Source of the DNA: an uncultured Muribaculaceae bacterium
Lineage (GTDB): Bacteria; Bacteroidota; Bacteroidia; Bacteroidales; Muribaculaceae
Direction: 5' to 3'
Assembly: GCA_910589055.1 (NCBI GenBank)
Contig: CAJURN010000004.1
Span: 95,790 to 159,789, forward strand
DNA length: 64,000 nucleotides
Position numbers and translations under genes: made by a program. Below the pieces are notes generated by a model. That model had not been told where the DNA came from, made no database searches, and saw nothing but the letters and a program-made list of their open reading frames with translations. This document shows, piece by piece, positions 16,491-26,600 of this stretch. The number at the start of each line of letters is the position of its first letter. Within the stretch, counting starts at the first letter, position 1.

Positions 16491-16718
16491 GATTTGTCGT
16501 CGTTCGGGGCTTCAGCCACGAAAGCGCCGTCGCTCAAACTCATCTTCGACCGCAGCGAGGCCGGACTCGATTTCATTTCAGCCGATACCCGACTCCCGCA
16601 GGACCAAGACAACACTTTATATAATGTATTAGGCCAGCCAATAGCGCATCCGGTTCCCGGACAAATCTACATTTGCAACGGCGAAAAAATAATATACCAC
16701 GAGAATAAAAACAACTGA
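16483..16718 (+). pseudogene. Detached 3' part of the interrupted secreted-protein gene
   Basis: Encodes about 75 residues starting YLDLSSFGASATKAPSLKL and ending with a type IX secretion-like tail (LYNVLGQPIAHPVPGQIYI, then CNGEKIIY). Joined after codon 555 of the fragment at 6327 it restores one frame. A stray upstream ATG at 16452 lies in element DNA and should not be read as a gene start. Confidence 0.85.
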
Positions 16719-16735
16719 ATAAATCCACATTCCCT

Positions 16736-18745
16736 ATGAACATGTTTACTTCCTTTGGAAAAGTCACGCTGTCCGTCGCAATGGCAGCAATGACAGTCCT
16801 GTCAGCATCAGCACAGGAAAAAGTAATCAACGGCTACTTCCGCGTGCAGAGCGCTGCGGGTGTGGCCTCCCAAGACCAGTATGTCGAAGTCCGCGGTCCG
16901 TTCACCGCAGCTCCCGACATGACCTTCCAGGCAGCTCAGAAAAGCGCCGGTTCAGTAATCTACATCTCAGCCGAGGCTGAAGGTGAAGGCGCCGACGTGA
17001 GCTACCGACTCACCAACCTGCGCAGCCAGGGCATCGACGTATCGCTCGACAACGTAGCGGTGGCCGACTACGAAAACTTCATCAATGACGTCCTGGCACA
17101 GAACGTGCCTCTGGTCTACGGCATGGTACAGCTCGGATTCCAGCGCGGCTACACCTCCATTGCCCGCACCACAGTGGGTGCCATCATCCACTTCGCAGCC
17201 GCCGAGCTCGACAACCGCCGCCAGGACGATGCCTGGTGGAACACTGCGGACCATAAGCAGTTCCTCGAGGAACACCCCGACTTTGACCGCAACGGCGACT
17301 ACCTCGCAGTGGCTCGCGAATTCAACGAGACCGTGACCGCCAATCTCGACATCGCCATCCGTCTGCGTCCCGTTCCCGGCAAGGAGCGCACCTACACCAT
17401 CACCTTCGACGTTCCCAGCTTCGAATCCGTGTCGCAGTGGTATGCCACCTCGCCTAAAAAAGCCGAATTCGAGGCTGCCATGGACATCATGAGCCTTTTC
17501 CTCGCCGACCACGGCCTGCCCCTCGAGAACTTCACCGCCAAAGACAGCGAAATCCTCAAGGGATGGGGCTATGACCTGGCATCCAATCCCGGCAACAAGG
17601 TAATCACCGCCGAAGAAAGCGCTGAATACGCAGGCTACGTACAGTCCAGCTTCCGCACCATCTTCGCCGACCACAATCTCCTGTTCAACTGGCTCAAGCT
17701 CCTTGCCTACAAGGTGACCCGCGGCTCTTCCGAATTCCCCGAACTCGGCACCGCATTTGACGGCGTGGGCGATATGATGAAAGGCCACTACATCACCAGC
17801 CTCATGTACCAGTATCTGCCCTACATCCAGCAGGGTCAGCGCGCGAGCCTTATCAACGGCGAAGGCAACACCTTCAACTTCGCAGGCAGCAGCATCGACA
17901 CCCTCGGCGACAAAGGCCAGTGGGTTATCCAGCCCGTCGACAACGAATCGCAGGAATTTTTCGTTGACGTAGAACACTCCTGGGACGGCAGCTATCACAC
18001 CGCCTGCATGTTCGACTTCCCCGTCGAGGCCGAAGACGACGCAACCAAGTTCTACACCCTCTCGGAAATGAAGACCAAGCTCGTCGACAGCAACTCTGGC
18101 AAAGAGCTCAGCTACGTAGAAATGACCGAACTCACCGGAACAGTGCCCGCACAGACTCCGTTTATCCTCGCCACCGAATATGCCGACGGCCAGGTTAAGC
18201 TCGTCATCCCCGGCGACATCAAGTATCCCGACCCCATCGAAGCCCGTCCCGAAAACTCATTCGTGGTATCCGACGAAGAAGTATCGACACAGCGCGTAAT
18301 CCGCCGTGCCGCTGATGAAAACTCCTCGACAGGCCTCAAGGGTGTTCTCCTGCCCACCGCTATCGACACCGACGCCCTAAGCAACCTCTGGGGCATCAAC
18401 TACGATCAGAACCAGCCCCTCCACCGTCTCGGAACCACCGAACGCTACGAAGTCAGCGAAGATGGCTCAAGCCGCGACCAGGTTACACGACTCTCGCTCA
18501 ACAACGCCACTTCAGGCACACTGAAGGCTAACGAAGCCGTATATCTCCCCGGCGAGAACACCGAAGAAAATCTTGTGCTCATCGGCGAACCCAAGGACGA
18601 GACTCCTCTCCCCACCGGCGTTGAGAACATCACCGTTGAAGCCGAAGGCGAAACCGTCATCTACGACCTCCGCGGCGTACGCGTGACAGCTCCCAAGGCA
18701 GGCAACATCTACATCATCAACGGCAAGAAGGCTCTCCTGATGTAA
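16736..18745 (+). CDS. Large secreted protein with type IX secretion-like C-terminal tail
   Basis: 669 residues with a signal peptide (about 1-26, ending SASA). The body is not recognised; it is acidic and rich in alternating helical and beta segments. The last 70 residues (TGVENITVEAEGETVIYDLRG, then VRVTAPKAGNIYIINGKKALL) match the short C-terminal sorting tail common to this group and to the gene just upstream. It starts 17 bases after the stop of the interrupted gene, so the two were probably one operon. The insertion now separates it from the original promoter and I see no clear TAnnTTTG box in 16371-16735. Confidence 0.78.
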   Translation: MNMFTSFGKVTLSVAMAAMTVLSASAQEKVINGYFRVQSAAGVASQDQYVEVRGPFTAAPDMTFQAAQKSAGSVIYISAEAEGEGADVSYRLTNLRSQGIDVSLDNVAVADYENFINDVLAQNVPLVYGMVQLGFQRGYTSIARTTVGAIIHFAAAELDNRRQDDAWWNTADHKQFLEEHPDFDRNGDYLAVAREFNETVTANLDIAIRLRPVPGKERTYTITFDVPSFESVSQWYATSPKKAEFEAAMDIMSLFLADHGLPLENFTAKDSEILKGWGYDLASNPGNKVITAEESAEYAGYVQSSFRTIFADHNLLFNWLKLLAYKVTRGSSEFPELGTAFDGVGDMMKGHYITSLMYQYLPYIQQGQRASLINGEGNTFNFAGSSIDTLGDKGQWVIQPVDNESQEFFVDVEHSWDGSYHTACMFDFPVEAEDDATKFYTLSEMKTKLVDSNSGKELSYVEMTELTGTVPAQTPFILATEYADGQVKLVIPGDIKYPDPIEARPENSFVVSDEEVSTQRVIRRAADENSSTGLKGVLLPTAIDTDALSNLWGINYDQNQPLHRLGTTERYEVSEDGSSRDQVTRLSLNNATSGTLKANEAVYLPGENTEENLVLIGEPKDETPLPTGVENITVEAEGETVIYDLRGVRVTAPKAGNIYIINGKKALLM

Positions 18746-18772
18746 TTTCAAATATTCCCCATACCCACATAG

Positions 18773-18805
18773 CGGGCGACGCCAATCCGGCGCCGCCCGT
18801 TTCTT
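18773..18805 (+). terminator. Terminator after the secreted-protein gene
   Basis: GGGCG-A-CGCC pairs with GGCG-C-CGCCC around AATCC (one mismatch), followed by TTTCTTAT. Confidence 0.7.
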
Positions 18806-18876
18806 ATCCGCCCCACGCAATATTTGCCCCACCGCTCCGTTAATCCTATCGGATAAATAGCAAGCGACATTATCAG

Positions 18877-21800
18877 ATGACAAAAATATATACTCTCCTT
18901 ACCTCCCTGTGGCACAGACATGCCTACCGCTTCCGCCCGACGGCGCTCATCCTGGCGGCGGCACTGCTCATGCCCGTACTTCCGGCCCGAGCCTTCCCCA
19001 CCGACACCTATGCCGAATCCTCGCGACTGGCTTCAGGCCGCTGGGTCAAAATCGGGGTTGAGAACTCCGGCGTGTACTGCATCTCCCGCGCCACACTGCG
19101 CAGCTGGGGATTCAGCAACCCCGAGCGTGTGCGCATCCACGGCTACGGTGGCCGACGCATGCCAGATGTGCTGTCCACATCCAATTACATCGACGACCTG
19201 CCGCCGGTGCAGTCGGTGCTGACCGACAAAGGCGTCGTGTTCTACGCCACAGGTGCCGGAGAATGGGTTCAGTCGACCGGAAGCTACTACCACTACGACC
19301 TGAACATATACTCCACCACGTCCTACTACTTCGTGACCGAATCCGACGAGGAAATCCCCGCCATCGAACAGGTAGGAAACGCCGAGCCGGTCAATCCCGT
19401 GGAATACTTCCTTGACCGCATCCACTACGAGAAAGAAATCGAATCGCCCGGGGAAGCAGGAGCGCTCCTGGTGGGCGAAGACTTCAAGAACACCCGCTCG
19501 CGCAATTTCAACTTCACCCTCACCGACCCCATGCCCGAGGTGCAGGACGGATGGCTCGAATGTTCGTTCATTTCCAACACCTTATCCGGCGGACAACTCG
19601 CCTTCACCCACAACAATTCGCCGCTGAGCCAGCAGTCGTCCGACCGCATACAGGCCACCTCGACGAGCGTGTATGTGTGCGGCACGGAAACCACCGCACG
19701 CCACACATTCAAGCCCGACGCATCCGGGAAAGCAACCATAGGAATCACCTTCTCTGCTTCCGGGATCGTGAACGGCGCCTGGCTCAACTATCTCACGCTC
19801 AATTACCCCCGCAGTCTCAAGCTCCCCGCATCCGGCAGCCTCGAGTTCTGGAGCAACACCCGCGAACTGCGCCTTTCAGGCACCCGTGAAGGCACCGTAG
19901 TATGGGACGTGACCGCACCGGGCAACATCCTTGCCCTGCGCACAGGAAGTCCCGCCGACGCATCGGGAGTGCTTCAATGGCGCGCATCCTACTCGGGCAT
20001 GCGCTCCTACGTGGCATGGCATCCGCAGGCCACCCTCCCCGAGCCCGTAAGCTACGGCACGGTCGACAACCAGGACCTCCACGCCGCGGAATCCACCGAC
20101 ATGGTGATAATCACCCCTCTGGCCTATCTCGACCAGGCCGAACGGCTTGCCAACCTTCACCGCGGCAGCGCCGACCCCATTACGGTGCAGGTAGTCAACG
20201 TGGATAAAATCTACAACGAATTCGGCTCCGGCAGCCCCGACGTCGCCGCCATACGCCACTATCTCAAGATGCTCCACGACCGGGGCAAGGAAGGAATCGG
20301 CAAGCCGCTGCGCTACGCCGTACTGCTCGCACGCACGACCTTCGACAACCGCCGCCTTACCTCGGTGATGAAAAAAGAGACCTATCCAACCATCCCGGGA
20401 TGGATGCCCCGTACGGTACGCAGCGGCCTGAGTGAGAACGAAGGATACTCCACCGACGACTTCATCGCCCTGCTCGACGACAACAGCGGAAGCGACATGG
20501 GCCTCGACGACATATCAATTGCCGTGGGTCGCATCCCGGCCACATCGGCCACCGACGTCCGCAACGCTGTCGACAAGATTTCCGACTACATGGCCGGACT
20601 GCGCCGCGGAGCGTGGAAACACCGCTTCATGTTCCTTGCCGACGACCAGGACAACGGAACCCACCTCGACCAGACAGAGAACATCATCAATGGTGTCACC
20701 GCCACCGAAGGCCAGCAGCACCTCATCCGCAAGGTCTATATGGACGCCTTCCAGAAAGTAGGAGGAAAATACCCCGAGGCCCGCAACCGCATGTATCGCT
20801 ACCTTGATGAGGGCGTAGTGTGGTGGAACTTCGTAGGCCACGCCAACGAAACAGGCTGGACCGGCGAGGGACAGCTCTCCTACACCGACCTCAACAACAT
20901 GTTTCTGCGCCACTGGCCCTTCATCTACGCCGCCACCTGCGACTTCCTGCGCTTCGACGCAAGCAAGATCAGCGGTGCCGAGATCATCTACTTCGAGCGC
21001 TATGGCGGTGCGATAGGCATTATCAGCGCCACCCGCCCGGTGTACATATCCGACAACGGGCTTCTCTCGGAGGCAATGGGACGCACTCTGGCCTGCCGCG
21101 ACGAAAACGGTCGCTTCCTCACCGCAGGCGAAATCTACCGCCGGGCAAAGAACAACATCCTCTCGTCGGACGGCGTACGTCGCTCCAACAGCAACAGGTT
21201 GCGCTACGTGTTCATGGGCGATCCGGCCCTGCATCTGGCAATCCCCGACAATCTTGTCACCATCGACAAGGTGCGAGGAGCCGACATCGACCCGGAAAAT
21301 CCTCCTGTGCTCGCCGCCCTGGAGATATGCGAGATTTCCGGACGCGTGACAGCTCCCGACGGAACACCTCTGCCCGACTTCAACGGCACCCTTCTTGTCG
21401 ACATCTACGATGCCGAGAAATCCGTCACGACCCTCGGCAACGGCGAAAACGGCGTGCAATCGAACTTCGAGGAGTACGGCGACCGCATTTTCACCGGCTC
21501 GACACGCGTCGTCAACGGCCAATACACCCTCCGCGTGGCAATGCCGGCTGAGATTTCCCAGAACTTCCGCCCGGCCACAGTATCGCTCTACGCCTACCCC
21601 GACGGCACCGATACGAGTTCAGCCCTCGAGGCCGTGGGGCTCAACCGTGAGCTATACGTCTACGGCTACGACGACACCGCCGCGCCCGACACCACTCCGC
21701 CCGTAATCTCGTCGCTTGTCCTCAATCACAGCACATTCACATCCGGCTCTACTGTAAACGCCTCGCCCATGCTCATAGCCGAGGTGAGCGACGACGTGGC

Positions 21801-22356
21801 CCTGAACCTCTCCGGAGCCGGAATAGGCCATCAGATGACGGCCATCCTTGACGGCAACAAGGCCTACGCCGACCTGCCCCTGTACTTCACTCCCTCGGTC
21901 GACGGCTCGCCTTCGGGCACCATCAACTACACCCTCGAAAACCTCACCTCGGGCGCACACAGCCTGATGCTGCGCGTGTGGGACACCGCCGGAAACTCCA
22001 CAACGTCGGAAATCGACTTCTTCGTCGACCCTGAAAAGGCTCCGAAAATCTACGACATATATTCCGATGCCAATCCGGCCTATGACATGGCAAACTTCTA
22101 CCTCAGCCACGACCAACCGGATGCCACCGTCAACGTGACCGTGACCGTCTACAACCTTCTTGGCAAACCCGTGTGGGAAAGCCGGCAGAGCGGACGCAGC
22201 GACATGTTCCTCACCGTGCCCGTGTCGTGGAATCTTACCGACTACTCCGGACGCCGCGTGCAACGCGGAATCTACCTCTACCGCGCCCGCATCGACTCCG
22301 GCTCCGACTCCTACGAGACCGCCTCAAGACGCATCGCCGTTGCCGCGGGCGACTGA
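18877..22356 (+). CDS. porU: Type IX secretion system sortase PorU (C25 family)
   Basis: 1159 residues, the usual length for PorU. A signal sequence (hydrophobic core about 23-38, ending PARAF) is followed by an N-terminal beta-rich region, the C25 gingipain-like catalytic domain (from about 390 MVIITPLAYLDQAERLANLHR) and C-terminal Ig-like and sorting domains (ending LTDYSGRRVQRGIYLYRARID). The catalytic dyad is visible: His655 in FVGHANETGW and Cys688 in YAATCDFLRF. PorU cleaves the C-terminal signal of secreted proteins at the cell surface and links them to anionic lipopolysaccharide. The neighbours porV and ispF match the Porphyromonas arrangement. A second C25 protein follows rex. Confidence 0.92.
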   Translation: MTKIYTLLTSLWHRHAYRFRPTALILAAALLMPVLPARAFPTDTYAESSRLASGRWVKIGVENSGVYCISRATLRSWGFSNPERVRIHGYGGRRMPDVLSTSNYIDDLPPVQSVLTDKGVVFYATGAGEWVQSTGSYYHYDLNIYSTTSYYFVTESDEEIPAIEQVGNAEPVNPVEYFLDRIHYEKEIESPGEAGALLVGEDFKNTRSRNFNFTLTDPMPEVQDGWLECSFISNTLSGGQLAFTHNNSPLSQQSSDRIQATSTSVYVCGTETTARHTFKPDASGKATIGITFSASGIVNGAWLNYLTLNYPRSLKLPASGSLEFWSNTRELRLSGTREGTVVWDVTAPGNILALRTGSPADASGVLQWRASYSGMRSYVAWHPQATLPEPVSYGTVDNQDLHAAESTDMVIITPLAYLDQAERLANLHRGSADPITVQVVNVDKIYNEFGSGSPDVAAIRHYLKMLHDRGKEGIGKPLRYAVLLARTTFDNRRLTSVMKKETYPTIPGWMPRTVRSGLSENEGYSTDDFIALLDDNSGSDMGLDDISIAVGRIPATSATDVRNAVDKISDYMAGLRRGAWKHRFMFLADDQDNGTHLDQTENIINGVTATEGQQHLIRKVYMDAFQKVGGKYPEARNRMYRYLDEGVVWWNFVGHANETGWTGEGQLSYTDLNNMFLRHWPFIYAATCDFLRFDASKISGAEIIYFERYGGAIGIISATRPVYISDNGLLSEAMGRTLACRDENGRFLTAGEIYRRAKNNILSSDGVRRSNSNRLRYVFMGDPALHLAIPDNLVTIDKVRGADIDPENPPVLAALEICEISGRVTAPDGTPLPDFNGTLLVDIYDAEKSVTTLGNGENGVQSNFEEYGDRIFTGSTRVVNGQYTLRVAMPAEISQNFRPATVSLYAYPDGTDTSSALEAVGLNRELYVYGYDDTAAPDTTPPVISSLVLNHSTFTSGSTVNASPMLIAEVSDDVALNLSGAGIGHQMTAILDGNKAYADLPLYFTPSVDGSPSGTINYTLENLTSGAHSLMLRVWDTAGNSTTSEIDFFVDPEKAPKIYDIYSDANPAYDMANFYLSHDQPDATVNVTVTVYNLLGKPVWESRQSGRSDMFLTVPVSWNLTDYSGRRVQRGIYLYRARIDSGSDSYETASRRIAVAAGD

Positions 22357-22393
22357 CACTCACGCACGTGCGGGCTATTTCGGAAATTTTTCG

Positions 22394-22401
22394 TAACTTT
22401 G
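22394..22401 (+). promoter_or_regulatory. -7 box immediately before rex
   Basis: TAACTTTG ends 8 bases before the rex ATG at 22409, so transcription would start at about the A of the start codon: a leaderless or nearly leaderless mRNA. No clear -33 box is seen 19-21 bp upstream. The palindrome CGCACGTGCG lies at 22363-22372. Confidence 0.5.
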
Positions 22402-22408
22402 CAAAATC

Positions 22409-23071
22409 ATGATTGGAAACCACACGACCCCAAGCAACCGAACACTCGACCCGCTGCCGGAACCCACCCTGCGGCGGTTGCCTTGGTATCTGGCATACGT
22501 GTCGCTGCTGCGCTCCAGACATGTGGAATATATCTCATCCACAAAGATTGCCGAAGAGCTTGACGTGGATGCTTCCCAGATTGCCAAGGACCTGTCGTTT
22601 CTCAATATCAAGGGTAAGACCCGCATCGGATATGAAGTTGCCGTGCTTGAGACCAAGCTCCGCGACTTCCTCGGCTTCGGCTCACGCCACAACGCCGTGA
22701 TGGTGGGTGCGGGCAGTCTCGGCGCCGCACTCATGCAGGACTCCGGACTCCAGCGCTACGGACTCAACATCGTGGCCGGCATCGACTCCGATCCCGAAAA
22801 AGCCGGAACCACCGTTGCCGACATTCCCGTATACACTCCGGAAGAGCTTCCGGCGCTTGTCAAGGAGCTCAACATCAAGGTAGGCATCATAGCCGTGCCC
22901 GTCGACAGTGCCCAATCCGTGGCCGACTACCTCACCGAATGTGGCATAAAAGGCCTGTGGAACTTCACCCCCTACCGCATACGCGTGCGCGACGGTGTGG
23001 TGATTACCAACACATCCATCTACGCCCACCTGGCCGTAATGTACAACCGTCTCGCAAGTCTCGACATATAA
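22409..23071 (+). CDS. rex: Redox-sensing transcriptional repressor Rex
   Basis: 220 residues. The N-terminal winged helix (LPEPTLRRLPWYLAYVSLLRSRHVEYISSTKIAEELDVDASQIAKDLSFL, about 16-65) is the Rex DNA-binding signature. The Rossmann domain has GAGSLG at 100-105 and Asp in IDSDPEK, which bind NAD(H). Rex senses the NADH/NAD+ ratio and represses fermentation and respiration genes when NAD+ is high. It is followed at 18 bases by the FAH-like gene and then the C25 gene, ending at the terminator 27107-27139, so the three are probably one unit. No typical Rex operator (TTGTGA-N6-TCACAA) is seen upstream. Confidence 0.95.
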   Translation: MIGNHTTPSNRTLDPLPEPTLRRLPWYLAYVSLLRSRHVEYISSTKIAEELDVDASQIAKDLSFLNIKGKTRIGYEVAVLETKLRDFLGFGSRHNAVMVGAGSLGAALMQDSGLQRYGLNIVAGIDSDPEKAGTTVADIPVYTPEELPALVKELNIKVGIIAVPVDSAQSVADYLTECGIKGLWNFTPYRIRVRDGVVITNTSIYAHLAVMYNRLASLDI

Positions 23072-23089
23072 ATCCCGCTCTCTCCGCCA

Positions 23090-23683
23090 ATGAAAATAAT
23101 CTGCTTGCGAAATTCCTCACTCCTCACCCCCGGGTCGACACCCGAGGTGCGTCTTGGCGTTGACTCCGCGCTCGTGCGTGAGGGAGAGCCCCTTTTCCTG
23201 CCCGACCACCTTGCGCCACACTGGAAAGCGGCAATATGCCCGGCTATAAAAATATGCCGTCTCGGCAGCTCTATCCCCGCGCGCCACGCAGCCTCCTACT
23301 ACAACGCAATCACCACCGTGTGTGTCCTCCTGCCGGAAGACGTTTCCGACCCTGTGCCTGACATCTTCGGCCTGATGGACCGCGCTTTCGTGCCCGGCCA
23401 CTGGCTCGACTACCCGGCAGAAGCGCGTGCAGCCGGGTTCACCGTGACCGCAAACATCACCGGATCTTCCGGCGCCGAGACCTTACAGATGACCTGCTCC
23501 GAAAACGACATCAACGCCGACACGGCAATAGCAGCCCTGTCGCGCTACGCCACCCTCAAGATGGGCGACATGATAATATTCACCGACAAAGCGTGCCACT
23601 TCACTCCCGAAATCGGGATGACCGTCAGCGCACGCTTCGACTTCCCCGAATCCACCGACTCCCTCAACTTCAAGATAAAATAA
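23090..23683 (+). CDS. FAH-fold protein lacking the metal-binding residues
   Basis: 197 residues with the outline of a short fumarylacetoacetate hydrolase family protein: VDSALVREGEPLFLPD (about 24-39) matches the PDSALLK.G.PF.IPD block, LGSSIPARHAASYYNAI the next helix, and ALSRYATLKMGDMIIFTD the C-terminal block. The usual metal ligands are missing: the E.E of the YETEVVV strand reads WKAAICPAIK and the following acidic position is also changed. It is therefore probably not a hydrolase but a degenerate or repurposed member. FAH-family genes neighbour T9SS genes in related bacteria, to my recollection. It lies 7 bases before the C25 gene. Confidence 0.65.
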   Translation: MKIICLRNSSLLTPGSTPEVRLGVDSALVREGEPLFLPDHLAPHWKAAICPAIKICRLGSSIPARHAASYYNAITTVCVLLPEDVSDPVPDIFGLMDRAFVPGHWLDYPAEARAAGFTVTANITGSSGAETLQMTCSENDINADTAIAALSRYATLKMGDMIIFTDKACHFTPEIGMTVSARFDFPESTDSLNFKIK

Positions 23684-23690
23684 ACCTCTC

Positions 23691-26600
23691 ATGACAAAGC
23701 CAAGCGCAATACTTCTTCTCGCCGCAGCCATGGCAACTTCGGCAGCCTCGGCCTACCAGCCCTCGCACTATGCCGCATCCTCCGCTCTCTCCGAAGGCAA
23801 ATGGGTGAAAGTAAAAGCCACAGGCTCCGGAATACGTCAGATTACCTACGACCAGCTACGCCAATGGGGATTCTCATCGCCCGAAAACGTGACCGTATTC
23901 GGTTACAGCGCCCTTGAAGCAGCCAACCACAGTTTCCCGGCCGACTTCCCCGACGACATCGTACAGACAGCCTCGATGCACACAGCCGACGGCCGTGTGC
24001 TCTTCTATGCCGAGGCCGACGCGAAAATAACCGTCAACGCTGTCCGAAGCGCGACAATCACACGAAACTTCCACGACTCCTGCGCCTACTACTTCATCAC
24101 CGACAACGCGCCGCGCAAGGAAATCGCATCCGTGGCCGTGACAGCATCGGCAAGCCGCACTTTCGACTCCCACTGGCATGCCGACTTCATCGAACGCGAG
24201 GTACAGAACGTGGGTGCGACCGGCGTCTACTTCCATGGCCGTCGTCTCGGACAGGGCGATTCGGAGAACTTTGCCTTCCGCCTGCGCGATTACAGCACAT
24301 CGACAACTCTCGGCACCGGTCTTCAGGGATACTTCCGCTACGATTACGCGATGAAGGCATCGGTAAAGAGCAGCATGACAGTAACATATCCTTCCGACCT
24401 AACCGTATCCTCCATCAGAAACAACACATGTACATCGCTGTCAAACTCATCGCGCTACTACAACAGCAGCTACGGCGATGCCCGCTTCACCCCGGCATCC
24501 GGCTCGACCATCACCGACTATGTGATGAACGTGAACATTGCCGTGCCCGCAGGTCTCTCTCCCGAGTATTGCGCAGTGGACAAGGCTTTTGTTCTTTATC
24601 CGCGCTTCAACCGTCTCAATGACGACGAGGAGAGCCTGCGGATGAACTTTCTCGCTGGCACATATCTCGCCACAGGACAGCACTTCACCGTTTCCGGAGC
24701 TGACCGCGACGCCGAAATCTGGGACATCACGAATCCTCTTGCCATCACCCGCCACGACACACGCTACGACGCATCGTCGCGCACCGTCACAGCGGCCTTC
24801 AAGAGCGGCCTGTCGTGCACGCTCATCGCCTTCAACCCCTCCCACACCATGCCGGGAGTGGAATTCGACTCCGATGTCGTGGCTCAGAACATCCACGCCG
24901 CCGAAACGCCTGAAATGGCTATCATCACCACCCGCACAATGCAGCCTTACGCCCAGGAATACGCCGACATGCGCCGCCGCACCGACGGACTTGAGGCCAC
25001 AGTGTTCGTACAGGACGATATTTTCAATGAATTCTCATCCGGCGTGCGCCATCCCGCCGCCTACCGCCGTATGGCAAAGATGTTCTACGACCGCGACCCG
25101 CTGCGCTTCCGCCACATTCTCCTCTACGGATGCTCCACATGGGACAGCCGTTTCATAACCGTGCCCAAGTCGGACATGCTTCTCTGCTTCCCGGCCGAAA
25201 ACACCGGCGTGACAAACGACCTCAACAGCTGCTACACAGCCGACCTCTATTTCGGCATGCTCTCGGATGATTTCGACATCAACCGCATCGAATACCTTCC
25301 CACCGAAGTGAATGTAGGCCGCCTTACTCCCTCTGAAAGCTCCAAAGCGCAGGCTTATACACGCAAGGTCGAGAAATATCTCACATCCCGCCCCGACCCC
25401 GCCACCTACATGCGCGCACTCATGCTCAGCGACGACGGCGACGGAAACAAGCACCTCATCCAGTCGGAAGAGGCAATCGCCACCCTCCAGTCCTACAATC
25501 CGGATATAGCGGCCATACGCGCCCACAACCTGCTATACCCGTGGGAAAACGGCGTGGCTGTCGAGGCCCGCTCGCTCATCACCCGCTCGCTCACCCGCGG
25601 CCAGGGATACTTCTCGTACAGCGGCCACGGCAATGCCACATATATCTGCGCACACCTGTGGAACACCAAGCTCGCGGAATCCACAAAATACAGCGTGCCC
25701 GGATTCGCCATGATGTCGACCTGCGACACCTACCCCTTCATCCACCTCAGCAATTCCATCGCCGAAGGCATGATATTCAATCCCGAAGGCGGTATGATCG
25801 GAATCGTGGCCTCCAGCGGCCCCGTGTTCCTCGAATACAACCAGGCAACCAACCTTTCCGTGGCACGCGAATATGCCAACGCAAGCCCCGGAACGACATT
25901 CGGCGACCTCTTCACAAAAGCACGCAACCGAATCGCCCCCACCCTCGATACATACCGTGCAATCAATGCCATATCCTATAACTTCTGCGGCGACCCTTCC
26001 ATCGCAGTACCCGTGCCCGAATACCGCCTTGTTCTTGACACTGTCGACGACATGCCTGCGACTTCCGAGGTAAACGTGGCACCCCTTCGCACCGTGCGCA
26101 TCACAGCCCACGTGGCCGATGCAGCCGGGAATGCAGTCACCGATTTCAACGGCACCGGACTTCTCGAACTTTACGACGGCCCGTCGATACTTTCCACAAC
26201 AGTTAAGGACGGAAGCAACGACACATCCATGACCGTTCCCGTTGAGGAATCAATACTTCTCGAAAAGGCTCTCAGCGTGCTCAACGGACGCGTCGAGGCT
26301 TCTTTCAACATTCCAGCTCCGGGCGTTGAGGGAGCACTCAACCGCCTCACCCTCTCCGCTTCCGACACAAGCACCGGAAAAGCAGCCGCAGGAAGCTCCA
26401 AGGTAATAAAAGTTGGCAAATACGACAGTGCGCTCGCTGCCGGGCTCGACACTTCCGCTCCCGTAATCGAGCAATTCTACATAAATTCGCCCGACTTCGT
26501 CAGCGGAGGCCTCACCACTGCCGACTTCACCGTGACAGCCATTGTTGACCCCTCGCCCACAGGAGTGAACATGTCGACACGCATCATCGGCGCTGCTCCC

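Noticed and set aside
16967..17998. A 343-residue minus-strand frame in the secreted-protein gene
   Set aside because: Antisense shadow; the composition (Val/Gly/Ala/His-rich) is the mirror of the real gene and shows no motif.
20515..21522. A 335-residue minus-strand frame inside porU
   Set aside because: Antisense to the C25 catalytic region, whose motifs are intact.
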